NCBI GenBank assembly: GCA_947179485.1 | Contig: OX359246.1 | Location: 3,224,001 to 3,288,000, forward strand | Direction of reading: 5' to 3' | From: Allacma fusca | Taxonomy: Eukaryota > Arthropoda > Collembola > Symphypleona > Sminthuridae | Length of the DNA stretch: 64,000 nt | In this document: in pieces, positions 1 to 12,000 of the stretch | How the letters are laid out: every line of letters begins with the position of its first letter | Numbering within the stretch: the stretch's first letter is position 1 | Program-made: the position numbers and the translations under genes | The notes under the pieces: generated by a model | Databases searched by the model: none | What the model was told of the DNA's origin: nothing | The model's input: only the letters and a program-made list of their open reading frames with translations

Positions 1-54
1 AATATTTGCTTTCAAAACAATTGTATTGTTGGAGAACTCGCAGCTCATAGTGTG
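1..54 (+). repeat. Duplicated 5' flank of the receptor genes, copy 1
   Basis: This block closely matches 6654-6703, which lies about 160 bp before the start codon of the intact receptor gene. Shared words include AATATTTGCT, TCAAAACAA and CTCATAGTGT. The duplication that produced the gene pair therefore carried upstream, possibly promoter, sequence with it. Here the block is about 1.47 kb from the homologous start codon. Part of that distance is the 810-bp MITE at 420-1229. Confidence 0.6.
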
Positions 55-419
55 CGTCATATCCAGCATTTTCCTATTCGAGAAAATCTAAATAAATAAC
101 CCGGGTACTCCCGCTGCCAGTAACAGTTTATTCAGTTTACACTAACCATCTTACAGCCCGTATTGTGAACTTGGTCAAACAAACCCCAGAATGTCGGCGC
201 GCGGGTCACTCCTGTATCTTCGTGTTCAGTCTATTTACTCATGTGCAGTTCCACACATATATAAATATACGCACAATATCTGGAACTTTAAAATCCGTAT
301 GCGGTTCTCGGAGGGTTCGGCTCTGCACAACACAGGAAGCAAATTTTAGAATAAAATTTAAACAGAAGACGTTCCACGTGACTACTTGGAAGTTACGTGT
401 GAAACAGAATGCTCGACAT

Positions 420-1229
420 TAGTGGTCGGAACAATTCAATTCAATTCAAAATTTACAATTCAATCCAGTTTGAATACTGAACTGAATTGAAATTAGGGTT
501 TCAATTCGGTTCAGTAAAAACAATTCAATTCAATTCAGTTCACTCTATGAACTGAACTGAATTGTAAACCATTTGGTTCGCCGAGCATATTTGCAAATAA
601 ATACTGCAAAGGTGGCTAGGGTGGCGTTTCAGCTAAGTCCATCTGTCCTTACCCTTTTTATAGTATTATATTGAGCTCATTTAAAAAATAAAAGTGCAAA
701 ATTGTAAAAAAATAAAATTTTGATAATTTGTGAAAAAATTAGGCTAGTAGTACTGACTGGTAAGTGTAAAAAATTCCATTGAAATCGGTGCCACAGTTTG
801 TCGTTTTTTACATAAGAAAACGCATTACGATTTCAACCAATAACGAACTGCTCCAAGAGAGTGACCTAAAAAATTTTCACAAACCGTTTGAACTAAATTG
901 GTTCGAAAGAATACGTCGGGACAAACAGTCCCACTCCACGGACAACAGGATCAACGGACATCCTAAAAATATTAACACATACGTTTGAAATGCTGGTTAC
1001 ATTGACGCAAAGATGGTGCTTAACTTATCCTTACAATATCGGTTTTGATTCAGCCTGAAATTGTTTTGAATTGGAATTCAAAGAAAACAATTCAATTCGA
1101 TTCAACAGATGAATTGAATTATTCGGTTTAGTTTACGATCGAATTGAATTGAAAAATCGCTGAATTGAACTGAACTGAATTGAATTGAATTGTAAAATTG
1201 CAATTTAAACTGAATTGGTCCGACCACTA
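420..1229. mobile_element. hAT-like MITE 1 (810 bp)
   Basis: The element starts TAGTGGTCGGA and ends TCCGACCACTA, so the ends are inverted copies. It is flanked on both sides by the same 8 bp, CTCGACAT (412-419 and 1230-1237). An 8-bp duplication with TAG-starting termini is the signature of the hAT superfamily. The subterminal parts (about 432-590 and 1060-1215) are imperfect tandem AATTCAATTC-type words in opposite orientations, so the element can fold into a long hairpin. The core has no recognisable transposase; a 69-residue open frame at 779-988 matches nothing I know. It lies upstream of the receptor pseudogene. Confidence 0.85.
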
Positions 1230-1521
1230 CTCGACATGATTGAATATTTACATTTCCTTTTCCAATGTGAATTAAAATTCCCGAACGAGTCTACCGTATT
1301 GTTTCAGATCAAACAGTAGTTAATCAAACGGAACGTTTTTTGCCGTCTTTGATTTCAAAAATGTTTGACATGAATGATATACAAATAAGGATATAACTTG
1401 TCCTGCTATAACATACAGCACAATTTTCATAAGCATGAAATGATCACCGCTTCTAGAAAACCTTCGACACTTGAATTTATTTAAAATTGTTAATAAACGA
1501 AATCTCATTCTCAGGTTAAAA

Positions 1522-3491
1522 ATGGAACCAGCAAACTATCTATGATTTCCTGCATTCATTATCATTTGCTTGACTTATAATGCCGTTTCAATCCTACCTC
1601 AAGGGATTTTTCTTAAACATATATTTGTTCCATTGAAAACTTGTGAAACTATTTTGCTTTCGAATCACATTAAAATCAACGCTAATCACCACAATCAGAT
1701 ATTTATAATCTTCAAGACAGCAAACGAAATCTTTCATCCAATTAGATTCCTCACTAATCAGAAACTACTGCAATTCACAAAAGACCCAGAATTGAGTAAA
1801 TACAACTGCAAATTGTATTTACTCGAAAAGAGTTAAATGAATATACTCAAAACATTCAGTCTATTGCACGTAAATTTGCTGAGGTTTCTAAACCTGAGAG
1901 AGATTACGTCATCTTACTGTTCCCCCAGAAGAAGGACTTCAACCCAATGGACCTTCAAATCTTTAAAAGAAAAGTTCCTTTGAAACTGTCAGAATTCCAT
2001 ATTGCTTTCCCAGAAAACATGCTTTTCATAGAATGGTAACCAGATTCCTCACGGATCGAAAACATCTTCGTCCTTCATCTGTACTGCACGCGTAGGCAGG
2101 TCCTCTGCTTGAAGTGCGCAGATTGACCGATGCGTTTCAGGGAAGGAACTTCGAGGATTCGCGATTGAACTTCGATGCGAAATTCAAACGATCTGCCCAG
2201 CGAAGTTATAACTACAATCGCCACAGAATCTCCCTGGGGGTCGCTTATAACAGACTTGTTGATTATTGGGATCAACAAGACAATCTTCGGCGCAGAGGGG
2301 TTGATCGCATGAGATTAAATGAAATCAGGAAATGGGTGCATACAATATCGGATGGGGATACAATTCGTATTTACTTTTTAATTGTCAACGCTCTAAACGC
2401 CACCTGGGCATTTACACCAGAATTAGGACACCGTGAAACAGGCTCAATGCATGGAAGCTACTACTTGACAGAGTCAGACGAATCCTCGAAATACACAATG
2501 CATTTTTTTGGAAAATCATGAGTATTTTAACTTTTTCTATTTCATAAACGACACTCATAGCTTACAAGTAGAACCTTTTGCATTCTTTAACCCTATTGAC
2601 CTCCCTACCTGGACGTGCATATTTTTTACAGCATGTTTCTTGATCCTTGTCCTCAAATATTTAGTACCCCTCTTCAATCAACCAATTTTCACAGTTGTGG
2701 CCGCTCTCCTTTCTCAACCAACAACGCCATCTGGAATGATTGCATTATTGACTTTATGGAATATTGTTGCATTCATACTGAGTAACGTATATTCAGGTTC
2801 AATTGAGAGTCTCCTGGCTGTGCCATCAATCCCGGAAAAAATAACTGATTTTAAGAATTTGTTTAAGAAGGATTACACACCGATGATACCAGTCACGGGC
2901 TCTGGGTCGTACGTCTTTTTCGATAGGGACGTACCCTATGATCCACCTTACATTATAGGTCTGAAGAATAAAACAAAATTCCTCTCTCAGTTTAGATCGG
3001 TAGTAGACAAGAAATATTTTGAGTTTTTAATGACAACTAAGAAATCTTGCGGAATTGAAGAGACCTTGTTTGCGGAGATTGCGGATTTGCATTTGTCATT
3101 GCTCAAACCGGGTTTGTACTGTTTTGCTGGGACTAAGCCAATTATTTTTGCACCTATTGTTTGGACATTTTACAATCCTAATGCAGCTCTTTTGTACTCT
3201 ATTGTGCATCAGTTTCGCGCGGCCGGGATCATCCAATTATATCGGGGAATACACAAAATGGTTTCACACAAGACCTTTGAGTATGTTTTGTTTCAGAAGT
3301 TTTTCAAGGATGAAGCTACAGAAAGGTTATTCCGAGCATCGCATGATCCTTCTAAACCGTTGTCACTGACACAGATGAGCGTCATGTTTCTGATGCATCT
3401 ATTATTGTACGTCATTGCTGCAGCTTGTCAATTGTATGAGCGAGCTGCTACGTGGAATTTATTCGACGAAGAAATTCCAAATGAATATTAG
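1522..3491 (+). pseudogene. Divergent ionotropic-receptor-like pseudogene
   Basis: Codon-by-codon comparison with the intact neighbour (6866-8824) shows a homologous single-exon gene starting at ATG 1522. Its lesions are: TGA at 1543-1545, where the neighbour has CGA; a 1-base deletion near 1826-1830; TAA at 2037-2039, where the neighbour has TCA; a 1-base deletion near 2124; and a 1-base insertion near 2505-2512. From there the frame is open to TAA at 3489-3491. The ligand-gated-channel parts remain readable: M1 after FNPIDLPTW, a pore-loop-like FLSQP-type segment, and M2 ending NVYSGSIESLL. The last 25 residues differ from the neighbour. The gene is clearly dead in this assembly; sequencing error is unlikely to explain five separate lesions. 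Confidence 0.88.
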
Positions 3492-4332
3492 TTGCTCCCA
3501 AATTCTTCGATTACTCGGATTGGTTCGGTTGGAAAACCAAAACATTCGGTTTTTGTTTGAACGTCCTTGCATTTGAAATTTTATCCTCAGTTTGAGTATA
3601 CGTTTTTGTATTTAAGACTCGGCGGAAGTCCGTTTACGTCTAAAATCAACAGCCTTAAATTATTTTTATTGGTATTAGTTCGTTGTGCCTAATAGTATAA
3701 CTTAATTTCATGTTTTCGGATCAAATTTTTATGAATACCTTTGTTCTTAGTTTTTTTTATAACGGAACATACTTGATTTATGTGAGGTAACCAGGCGAAC
3801 GGTAGGCCTATGTGTTTGTATTGTTGTTAAAATAAATTTGTTTAAATAACTCCTTTAGCGTTTTCGTTATTACTGACGGTTCACCCATTTTCTCCGTTCG
3901 GACCGTTTTCTAAAGCGAATTTCAAAAGGGTTTCACATCTCTGTTCAGTACCACAGTGCTGTTATGCAAATATAAACATACATAACAAATATATATATAA
4001 ACATATTTATAACTTAAATAGCATGTTTACTTATTTTCTGTTCTCACCATCTTGATTAAACTTTTGAACCTATATAAAAATGAAAAGGAATGCACAGTTT
4101 TGCGTCTTGAACCCATTTCATAAAAAAGGAAACTGGAGCTCATCACCACAAGTTTTTGATAAATTTTTGATGGATCTACAAGTATGTAAGTTAATTTTTG
4201 GTATCTAATCGAAAACACTTGGTTGGTTTAGAACTCAATAATTTTCTTGAATAATTGAATTCTACATGAAAACGTTTTACGTTTTAGAAAAACCTTGCAA
4301 TAATTTGTTTAAATTTAGAGTTTTCACTGCAA
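3492..4332. other. Intergenic, 3' flank of the pseudogene
   Basis: No coding exon is visible. A polyadenylation signal AATAAA at 3831-3836, about 340 bp after the pseudogene stop, probably marks its old 3' end. Confidence 0.4.
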
Positions 4333-5329
4333 TAGGGCTCCTCACAACTCAAGTTATCACGTTATTTGAACTTGAAGTTGCACTTGAAATTGAATTTTCA
4401 ATTCAATTTTGGCCTCGTAGTTGTATTTGACCAATTGCAAAACAACTTTTTAATTGAAAGTCAATTACCGGAAACCAACTAATAGCTTCATTATTTGAAC
4501 TTAGCAATTTCAAGTTGTAATATTTGTACAAATTGAAGTTGAATTGAAATTGACTTGAAGTTGATTCAAATTGGATTGAACAATTTAACGTGTTATTAAA
4601 TAATACTACCTAATAGTATCAAAATAAAAAAGTATAATGGGTAAAACTAAGTTTTCCCGAAAAGCGTTTTAGACATCGCAAATGATTTTTGATTCAAAAA
4701 CTCCAAAAAATTGTTTTCAAATTTCAGCTGAAATTAAATACCGTAAATAACAAATAGACTCAGTCGCTGAATACATGCATATTTGTCAGAGGATTTTGTT
4801 TGTTTTTAGGTGAATGCTTGAACCATCAACTGAGTATCAACTAACAATTAAATTAACTATTTTCTCCCTTTCCGCACTCATAACTACTATCGTTGATTAA
4901 ACTTAAGAATAATTTTAACGCATTTTTTAATTTTAATAATTTTATATTGTGTATGAACTAGATTTTAGGTTGCCAGCAGCGTGACCCAGTATCTTTTGTT
5001 CATTAAGACAACCAGTGGATTCCCTCAATTTACTGCAAAGCTTTTCTGAACGCGCTTGTTTAATTCGTTCAGAAATTGTCAATTGATCAACTTCAACTGA
5101 CAACTATTTGTACTTCAGCAACTTGAAGTTGAATTGACTATGCTTCTCAAATGAAGAGCTTTATTTGTAAGTTGAATTGAAGTTGAACTTGAATGTTCAA
5201 CTAATATTTTGTTTCAAATTGAAGTTGACTTCAATTTACAATTTAATTTTTTTAATAAATTGAAGTTGACTTGAAGTTGTAATTGAAATTGTAAGTTGCA
5301 ACTACTACTTGAAGTTGTGAGGAGCCCTA
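4333..5329. mobile_element. hAT-like MITE 2 (997 bp)
   Basis: The ends are TAGGGCTCCTCACAACT on the left and AGTTGTGAGGAGCCCTA on the right, a perfect 17-bp inverted repeat. The flanks carry the 8-bp duplication CACTGCAA (4325-4332 and 5330-5337). The subterminal regions consist of degenerate ACTTGAAGTTG / CAATTCAA words in opposite orientation on the two sides. No transposase is present. It lies between the two receptor copies, and the perfect duplication and termini suggest a fairly recent insertion. Confidence 0.88.
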
Positions 5330-5697
5330 CACTGCAAGCAATTTATTTTGAGCCTACTGTCGGGGGAAAAGACTTGAGCAAAATTTCAACTTCGGAAATC
5401 TGAAACTTTGGCCTCCATGATTAAGGTGCTCCATGAGGAAGCTCAAAATATGGACTACAATCCTAAAAAATTTACTATCGTTTTAAGTATGCTCTGTGAA
5501 CAGACATAGCGGCATAATATATTTGTGCGGCAAATTGTGTCAAATTTGTGGACATCATGCTGCTAAAAACATATTATGGTCATTTTTGCCGTACGGTTTT
5601 CTTCTGCATCGTTTCCTAACACAAATAAATAGACTTCGTTGATTTATTATTGAAAAACACGACTATTCATGTCATTCAAGTTTGGTTTACTCACAAG

Positions 5698-6229
5698 TAG
5701 GGGTCGGACTAGTTCAGTTTGGTTTGTAAAATTCAGTTTAGTTCGGTTTACAAAGTGAACTGAATCGAAAATCAAAATTTCAATTCAGTTAGGTATTCTT
5801 CGGTTGAGTTTAGTTCAGTGCTCTCTGTTAACTGAAACTGAACTGAATATGCATGTATATACAGAGAGATTTTTTAAATAAATGGTATACAGTTCTTTGT
5901 ATCCCACTTTAATCTGCTTTTAAATATGTTCAATCTAGTACTGTTCTAGCACTGCAAATGCAATCACATTTTAAATATGCAGATATTCCTTAAAAAGTAA
6001 CAGTCAGAGATGAGAAGTGCGTCATATAGAATGACAGAAACAGGCTTTTTTGTCCGTGCGTAACAATCAGTTCAAAACATGCAGTTCATTTCCGTTTTAC
6101 CCTGGAACCGAACCACTCAGTTTAGTTTGTGTATCGAACTGAACCAAAACTTGTATGATCCAAACTGAACTGAACGGAACTGAACTGAATTGAAATTTTC
6201 AGTTTTGAACTGAACTGATCCTACCACTA
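5698..6229. mobile_element. hAT-like MITE 3 (532 bp)
   Basis: The left end is TAGGGGTCGGAC and the right end, read inward, is TAGTGGTAGGATC. The 8-bp duplication is CTCACAAG (5690-5697 and 6230-6237). The subterminal regions are tandem GAACTGAACTGAA / TTCAGTTCGGTT words in inverted orientation. It resembles MITE 1 in termini and in this design, so the two are probably one family. No coding capacity is seen. Confidence 0.83.
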
Positions 6230-6653
6230 CTCACAAGTTGCAGTGGTTGATCATTAGCTAAATTTTCAATATTTTCAGCGATACAATTATAATACAAAAA
6301 AGTACGGAATGTATGATATTAAATACTGAACTGAATACGAATACCCATGTTAATTCAAATTCCAATCCGATTGCACAACCTTGTCTGAAAGTATAATTGC
6401 AGAATATGGAACAGATGAACATCTTGACCCTTCCCATCTTGACCAGGTCTAATCAACTGTACGACCAGCAAAATTTAGTTAAACCAACCACAATAGAGGA
6501 TCGGGTTGAGGTCCTCCTCGAATATTGGTTAGCGAATCAGAACTACTGCTTCGTGTTTTCCAACACGTGTCATTTCAAACCTGCGGCACTCCCTGGGACT
6601 TTCAAAAACTCCCGAGTATACGGACCGCCACAATGATCAAACTCAAATCCACG

Positions 6654-6703
6654 AATATTTGCTCTCAAAACAAGATTGTTTGAGCAGTAGCAACTCATAG
6701 TGT
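6654..6703 (+). repeat. Duplicated 5' flank of the receptor genes, copy 2
   Basis: This block matches 1-54. It ends about 160 bp before the ATG at 6866, so it is a candidate promoter or 5'-UTR segment of the intact receptor gene. I see no unambiguous TATA box. Confidence 0.5.
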
Positions 6704-6865
6704 AACTCAAATAAAGTACGCTGTTACTTCTTTTAGACATATTTGCCTTTTCCGTGCATGCGATCAGTAGCAATAAGTGTAACACGTCCGACACGAATTC
6801 CAAACGTTATCTGCGTCAGTTGAATCTGAGCTTTATGAACAACCTAATTTTTTCTTAGGTTCAAA

Positions 6866-8824
6866 ATGAATTCAGTAATGTTTGTACGACTCACAATCCT
6901 CATTATTATATCGTCATTGTATAACGTGGATTCATTCAAACCTCAAGAAAATTTTCTTTCCCAATTATTCGTTCCGTTGAGAACTTGCGAAACTATGGTG
7001 TTCTCCAATGACACCCAAATCGACGAAGATCTACACAATCAGGGATTCTCAGTCTTAGCCCTAACTAACAGACTCCTTCATCCGATTAAATTTATCACCG
7101 ATGCGACTTCCTTACCCCTCACCGTAGACCCCAAGTTGGATAAGTTCAATTGCAAAATGTACCTACTCGTGAAGGAGTTCCAGGAAAAAACTCTAAATGT
7201 GCAGTATATTGCAAGTCAAATCGCTGAAGTCTCCAAACCTGAGAGAGATTACACCATGTTACTGTTCGCCCGGAAGAAGGATTTCAATCCAATGCACCTT
7301 CAAATCTTTAAAAGACAAGTTCCTTTGAAACTGTCAGAATTCCTTATTGCTTTCCCAGAAAACATGCTTTTCATAGAATGGTCACCAGATTCCTCGCGGA
7401 TCGAAAATATCTTCGTTCTTCATGTGTACTGTTTACCGATGCAAGTTCTTTGTCTCAAACGCCCCGATCTCGCCGATGCGTTCCCCCGCGCTGACTCCGA
7501 CAACTTGAAATTTTACTTCGATGCGAAATTTAAGCGATCCGCCCTGCGACGTTATAACTACAATCAAAACCTGATCTCCGTAGGAGTCCGTTATAACACA
7601 CGCGTCGATTATCTTGATCACCAAGACACTCTTCGGCGCAGAGGGGTGGATCACATGAGATTAAATGATATCAGGAAACAGGCGGTTCCAATAACCGATG
7701 GGGATACAATTTACATTTACTTTTCAATTGTGAACGCTTTGAACGCCACCTGGCGTTTCGTGCCCATAGTGGGGGACCAGGAATGGGGTGGAATGTACGG
7801 GAACAATTATATGGACGAATCGGAGGAGCGTTCAAAATACGCATTGGAATTTTTTGAAAATAATGTATATTTCAACTTTTACTATTTCATAAACGACACC
7901 AACAGCTTACAAGTAAACCCATTTGCATTTTTTCGCCCCATTGATGCCCCTTCTTGGGCTTGCGTATTTTTTTCAGGCTGCTCTTTGATCCTTTTTCTCA
8001 AATATTTGACGCCACTCTTCAATCAACCCGTCTTCACAGTTATGGTCGCTTTTCTCTCCCAACCCAGGACACCATCAAAATTTGCTTTTCTACTGACATT
8101 GTGGAATTACGTGGCAATTATTTTCAGTAACGTTTACTCATGCTCTATTGAGAGTCTCCTGGTCGTTCCGTCAGTCCCAGAAAAAATAACGGATTTTAAG
8201 GATTTGTTAAATAAGGACTACACACCGATGATCCCAGCTTCGACATCTCGGTCTTATTTCTTTTCTAATCGGTACGTCCCTTGGGATCTCCCCTACCTCA
8301 AAGCTGTAAGGAACAAGACAAAATTGCTCTATCAATTTAGAAGCCCGGTTGAGAAAAAATATTATGAGTTTTTAATGACAACGAAGAAATCCTGCGGATT
8401 GGATGAAGCGTTTCTGGTCGAAAATGTGAATGCGCATTTGTCGTTGCTTAAACCTGGCCTGTACGCTTTTGGTGGGGAGGTGCCCATTGGGCTGGGACCA
8501 ATCGTGTGGACATTTTACAATCCGAATGCAGCTTTGCTCTATGCAATTACACATCAATTTCGGGCGACTGGGATCATTCAACTGTTCCAGGGGATACACG
8601 ATACGTTCTCCCGTAAGTTGTATGACATGGTTTGGCTCAAGATGTTTTTTAAAGACGAAGTAGCCTTAAGGGCGGCTCGCGCACATGGTTCTGTAGAGCC
8701 CCTGAGTCTCAGACAGACCAGTGTGATGTTTCTGATGCTCCTGTCTATGTTCGGGTTTGCGTGGTGTCCACAATTCGGTGACTTTTTGTATGGAGCATTT
8801 GCTCGTCCAAGAAAGCCTAAATAA
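6866..8824 (+). CDS. Divergent ionotropic-receptor-like protein, 652 aa
   Basis: This is an intact single-exon gene. Residues 1-23 form a hydrophobic secretion signal rich in Ile, Leu and Val. A long extracellular region follows, with several Cys. The ligand-gated ion-channel part is recognisable by layout: M1 at about 363-387 after PIDAPSW, a pore-loop-like FLSQPRTP at 396-403, M2 at about 405-428 (NVYSCSIESLL), then a lobe after M2 starting VPEKITDFKDLLNKDY, and a last membrane segment M3 at about 617-643. Proteins of this family form cation channels in sensory neurons, and divergent members are tentative chemoreceptors. I cannot tell whether canonical glutamate-binding residues are kept; nothing obvious aligns, so the ligand is unknown. 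It is the surviving partner of the pseudogene at 1522-3491. The start codon is supported by alignment with that copy. Confidence 0.85.
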   Translation: MNSVMFVRLTILIIISSLYNVDSFKPQENFLSQLFVPLRTCETMVFSNDTQIDEDLHNQGFSVLALTNRLLHPIKFITDATSLPLTVDPKLDKFNCKMYLLVKEFQEKTLNVQYIASQIAEVSKPERDYTMLLFARKKDFNPMHLQIFKRQVPLKLSEFLIAFPENMLFIEWSPDSSRIENIFVLHVYCLPMQVLCLKRPDLADAFPRADSDNLKFYFDAKFKRSALRRYNYNQNLISVGVRYNTRVDYLDHQDTLRRRGVDHMRLNDIRKQAVPITDGDTIYIYFSIVNALNATWRFVPIVGDQEWGGMYGNNYMDESEERSKYALEFFENNVYFNFYYFINDTNSLQVNPFAFFRPIDAPSWACVFFSGCSLILFLKYLTPLFNQPVFTVMVAFLSQPRTPSKFAFLLTLWNYVAIIFSNVYSCSIESLLVVPSVPEKITDFKDLLNKDYTPMIPASTSRSYFFSNRYVPWDLPYLKAVRNKTKLLYQFRSPVEKKYYEFLMTTKKSCGLDEAFLVENVNAHLSLLKPGLYAFGGEVPIGLGPIVWTFYNPNAALLYAITHQFRATGIIQLFQGIHDTFSRKLYDMVWLKMFFKDEVALRAARAHGSVEPLSLRQTSVMFLMLLSMFGFAWCPQFGDFLYGAFARPRKPK

Positions 8825-9084
8825 AATTCGTGTTAAGGTTGAATAATTAATTGAGTGGATGAATTTAAACACTATCAATATGCAAATGCTATTCCATTGT
8901 GAGTCATGCGATATTTTTCCGTTAATTAAATGTTAAGAAAAAAATGCAACATTTCCCAGAGAGAATTTTTTCAAAAATTTCTCTCCTTTTCGCAAGCCAG
9001 TCTGAATTTGTCACCTGCAAGACAGAAACATTGATCTTTAACATGCAGATTTTTTTTTGTATTTTAGAATAGAAGTAAAATAAA
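8820..9084 (+). terminator. Candidate polyadenylation signals of the receptor gene
   Basis: AATAAA at 8820-8825 overlaps the stop codon (TAA 8822-8824). A second AATAAA at 9079-9084, about 255 bp downstream, is in a more usual place. Confidence 0.4.
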
Positions 9085-12000
9085 GTATTGATTGTATTTT
9101 GTAGTTTTCTGTGCAACCAAGTCTTAGCGTGGATTAAATTTACAATGCCAAGTGCATCATCCAGCATTTCATAAAAGTGCTGAAACGATAAAAACTATAA
9201 AATCTACAATATTTACAAAAACTGCAAATTCCGTAATATCTACAAAAATGTAAAATCTGAAAAAACCATAAAATCTGCAAAAATTAAAATATGAAAAGCT
9301 ATAAAATCTGCAAAAAACTAAGATATGCAAAAACTAAAATATGCAGAAACTAAGAATTGCTAAAACGTTGTCAAATCCGGATTAAAATTTTGATGCCTTA
9401 GGGTTTGCACTATATTTCCAAATTTTCCAGGTTTACCCCTTAAAGCAGGGATGCATGGTAGAGTCACATTTTTAAACTTTGTGGACGCAAATAATTTCCC
9501 GTGATAGTGACCTCTCTTGGACAGTCACTCGGGTATTGAGAACGAAGTCCAGGTTTAGAAAATACGGAAACAATTAACATGCAATTAAATCATTTGCGAA
9601 ATTTTCAAACCCCCATTACAGAGCGACTTGTGGGGTATAGAAACCAAAAGGAATAATTAACTTATTTATATTTATATTTACATGTACACCCGTTAATTTT
9701 TTTTACAGTAGACCAGGAGCTAATGAGTTGGTTACGGGAGTAAATGGGGAGCATTTTTGCAAATTGCTGTCAAAGCGTTTCAATTAATGTGAGGATGCTC
9801 ATGATAATTTCAGGTCGTAAGAAAGCGGGACTAAATTACGGGCTCACATTTTTACACAGAGGCATGTAATTATTACGGGCAGAGTCAAATATGTACGTGG
9901 GATATAATTGAATGGCTGTAAAATGTTTTCTTTGTTTCTTCCTTCTGTGATAATAAGCCTTTGTCTTAAGGTTACACGCTCGTAAAAAATTCCCCGTCCG
10001 GTCTGCACACTGCACTCGCCGTATTAAATTACACGTATTTGCCAGAACTGCCCATTAGCCCTGCAAAGAAAATTACCCGTATTTTAATGGACCATAAAGG
10101 GTGATTCGCACCTGAATGTGTCTCTTGTAGTTAAGTGGACTGCTACTGAAAATATATTCCAAAATTTACACCCATCTTTACTCGAGCTACACGGAGTCCG
10201 GGAATGTTTCAGGCGCGGAAGCCGCATTATTAATTACGTGGGGAATTCCTATTGGTTTGCAAATTCCCGGGAAAAAATTTTCGCCCGTTAAAAATATTTC
10301 GGTAGATTTTTTAGAAAATTTAAAAAAATGTAATTAAAAAAACTGCGTTAAAAAAATCTCCAATTTTAGCGAAAAAGGTGGCGTTAAAACTAAAATTTTG
10401 ATTATTTTGATCAAAGCTGAAGTTTTGCTGAAAAACAATTGCATTTGCCCTAAACGTTTTAAAATTTCCATAAAACCCGCAATTTTAACCCGCAATTTAT
10501 TTAGTAAATGCTGGAATTTTACCAAAATCTTTGGCCAATAATTTGTACAAAAACACTTTAAAAAATGAATCATTTTTACGCCCCTAAATGTTTTTCCCGA
10601 CATTTTCAAATTTTAGACAAATTCCCATAAAATGTCTGGTGTTCAGGCAAAATTAAGGGAAATTTGTCATCCGCAAATTTTATTAAGCATTCTGTACGCA
10701 GTTGTGGGAAACTCTGCAATGACACTCAGATACATATGCACATATGCACTAAATATTTCCACCGTGTCGCTACCATGTACCCAATGTGAACATAAATAAG
10801 CCCTATATAGATAACGTAAGCATCAAATATATGCAAAGCAGGGTTTAATCTTGCACAAAACATCCCAGGTACTTACAAGTAGTGAGAAAAGGGCTGCAAA
10901 AAAAATTTTGCCGAGAGGCAATTTCCATTGGGGTAAATATCATGCCCATATAGTGTTAGTAGGAATTATGAATGAAAAACGCGCTCTGCATTTCCCTCAC
11001 AAATGTGGGTTTATACCCAATTGTTATACAGTGGCAGGAAAATATGTACAGGATTTTTTTTCTGTATTTTCCATCAAGGGAAAAAAATATTAAGGGGGAA
11101 GTGAACCTGACCGTATCGCTTGGGAGTTCTTTGAACTTGCTCTATGTAGAGAAAATTACTGTATACCTGGGACTCCTGCAAACTCCTCAAATATAAACTT
11201 GGACGTAAAATATGAGCAGAGGTGTCTTCCCGTCTGCAAACACATACGCAGATGATGAGAGAGGAACTAGGCAGAGTCTCTCTCTCTCTCTCTCCACGTT
11301 TGTTTGTCAAAGAGTGGACTCTCGCTTCCAAGCTGTTCTGCATCGCTTGCGAGAAACTTGATCTTACAGCTTGTGCATAAGGGCTCTGGCTGTGTGCAAT
11401 GTACACATATTTTCCTCCTCGGAATTTCCAAACCAAAACATTTGCCAGTGAATAAAGGAGTCTGAAGTGAAGCATTCCCTCAAATTTGCTGCTCATTGTG
11501 AGTGCTGAAGCAAGAGCAAAAATGCGCTTGGGAAATATTTTCCGCTAGAACTAACACAGTTACATCATAATCTGAAATAATGTTGAGTCACTCCGTGTCG
11601 ACAACAGAGATTTTTTGAAACAACTAGGTCGAGGGGTAAAATTTTCCGAAGGATATTTGATGGAACCAAGTGATAACTATTGTTCCTATTGGGATATTTA
11701 AGGGCATTAAGCAAAATTCAAGGGTAAAAAGTGTTTTTGGAGTCAAGTCGAACATTTTAGGGGTAGAATTCGTGAAAATATTTACGGGTAAAATTTGTAA
11801 ACAAATTTGCGGTTAAAATTTGTGAAAATATTTGCGGGTAAAATCTGTAAAAATAATTGCGGGTAATATTTTCGAAAAACAATATTTAGCAAATTTGAAA
11901 AACAAATTAAGGGCAAAATTTGCAAGTGTATTTTAAGGGCAAAATTTGTAAAAGTAGTTGACGGGAAACTTTCTGCAAACTTGCTAATGGAATTTGGTGA

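Noticed and set aside
779-988. 69-codon open frame inside MITE 1
   Set aside because: It is too short and has no transposase motif. MITEs are normally non-coding.
6397-6636. 79-codon plus-strand open frame just before the intact receptor gene
   Set aside because: No domain is seen and it ends close to the duplicated 5' flank. It could be a remnant exon but there is not enough to call it.
11074-11496. 140-codon minus-strand open frame
   Set aside because: It crosses a CT microsatellite, has no recognised domain, and lacks splice or regulatory support.
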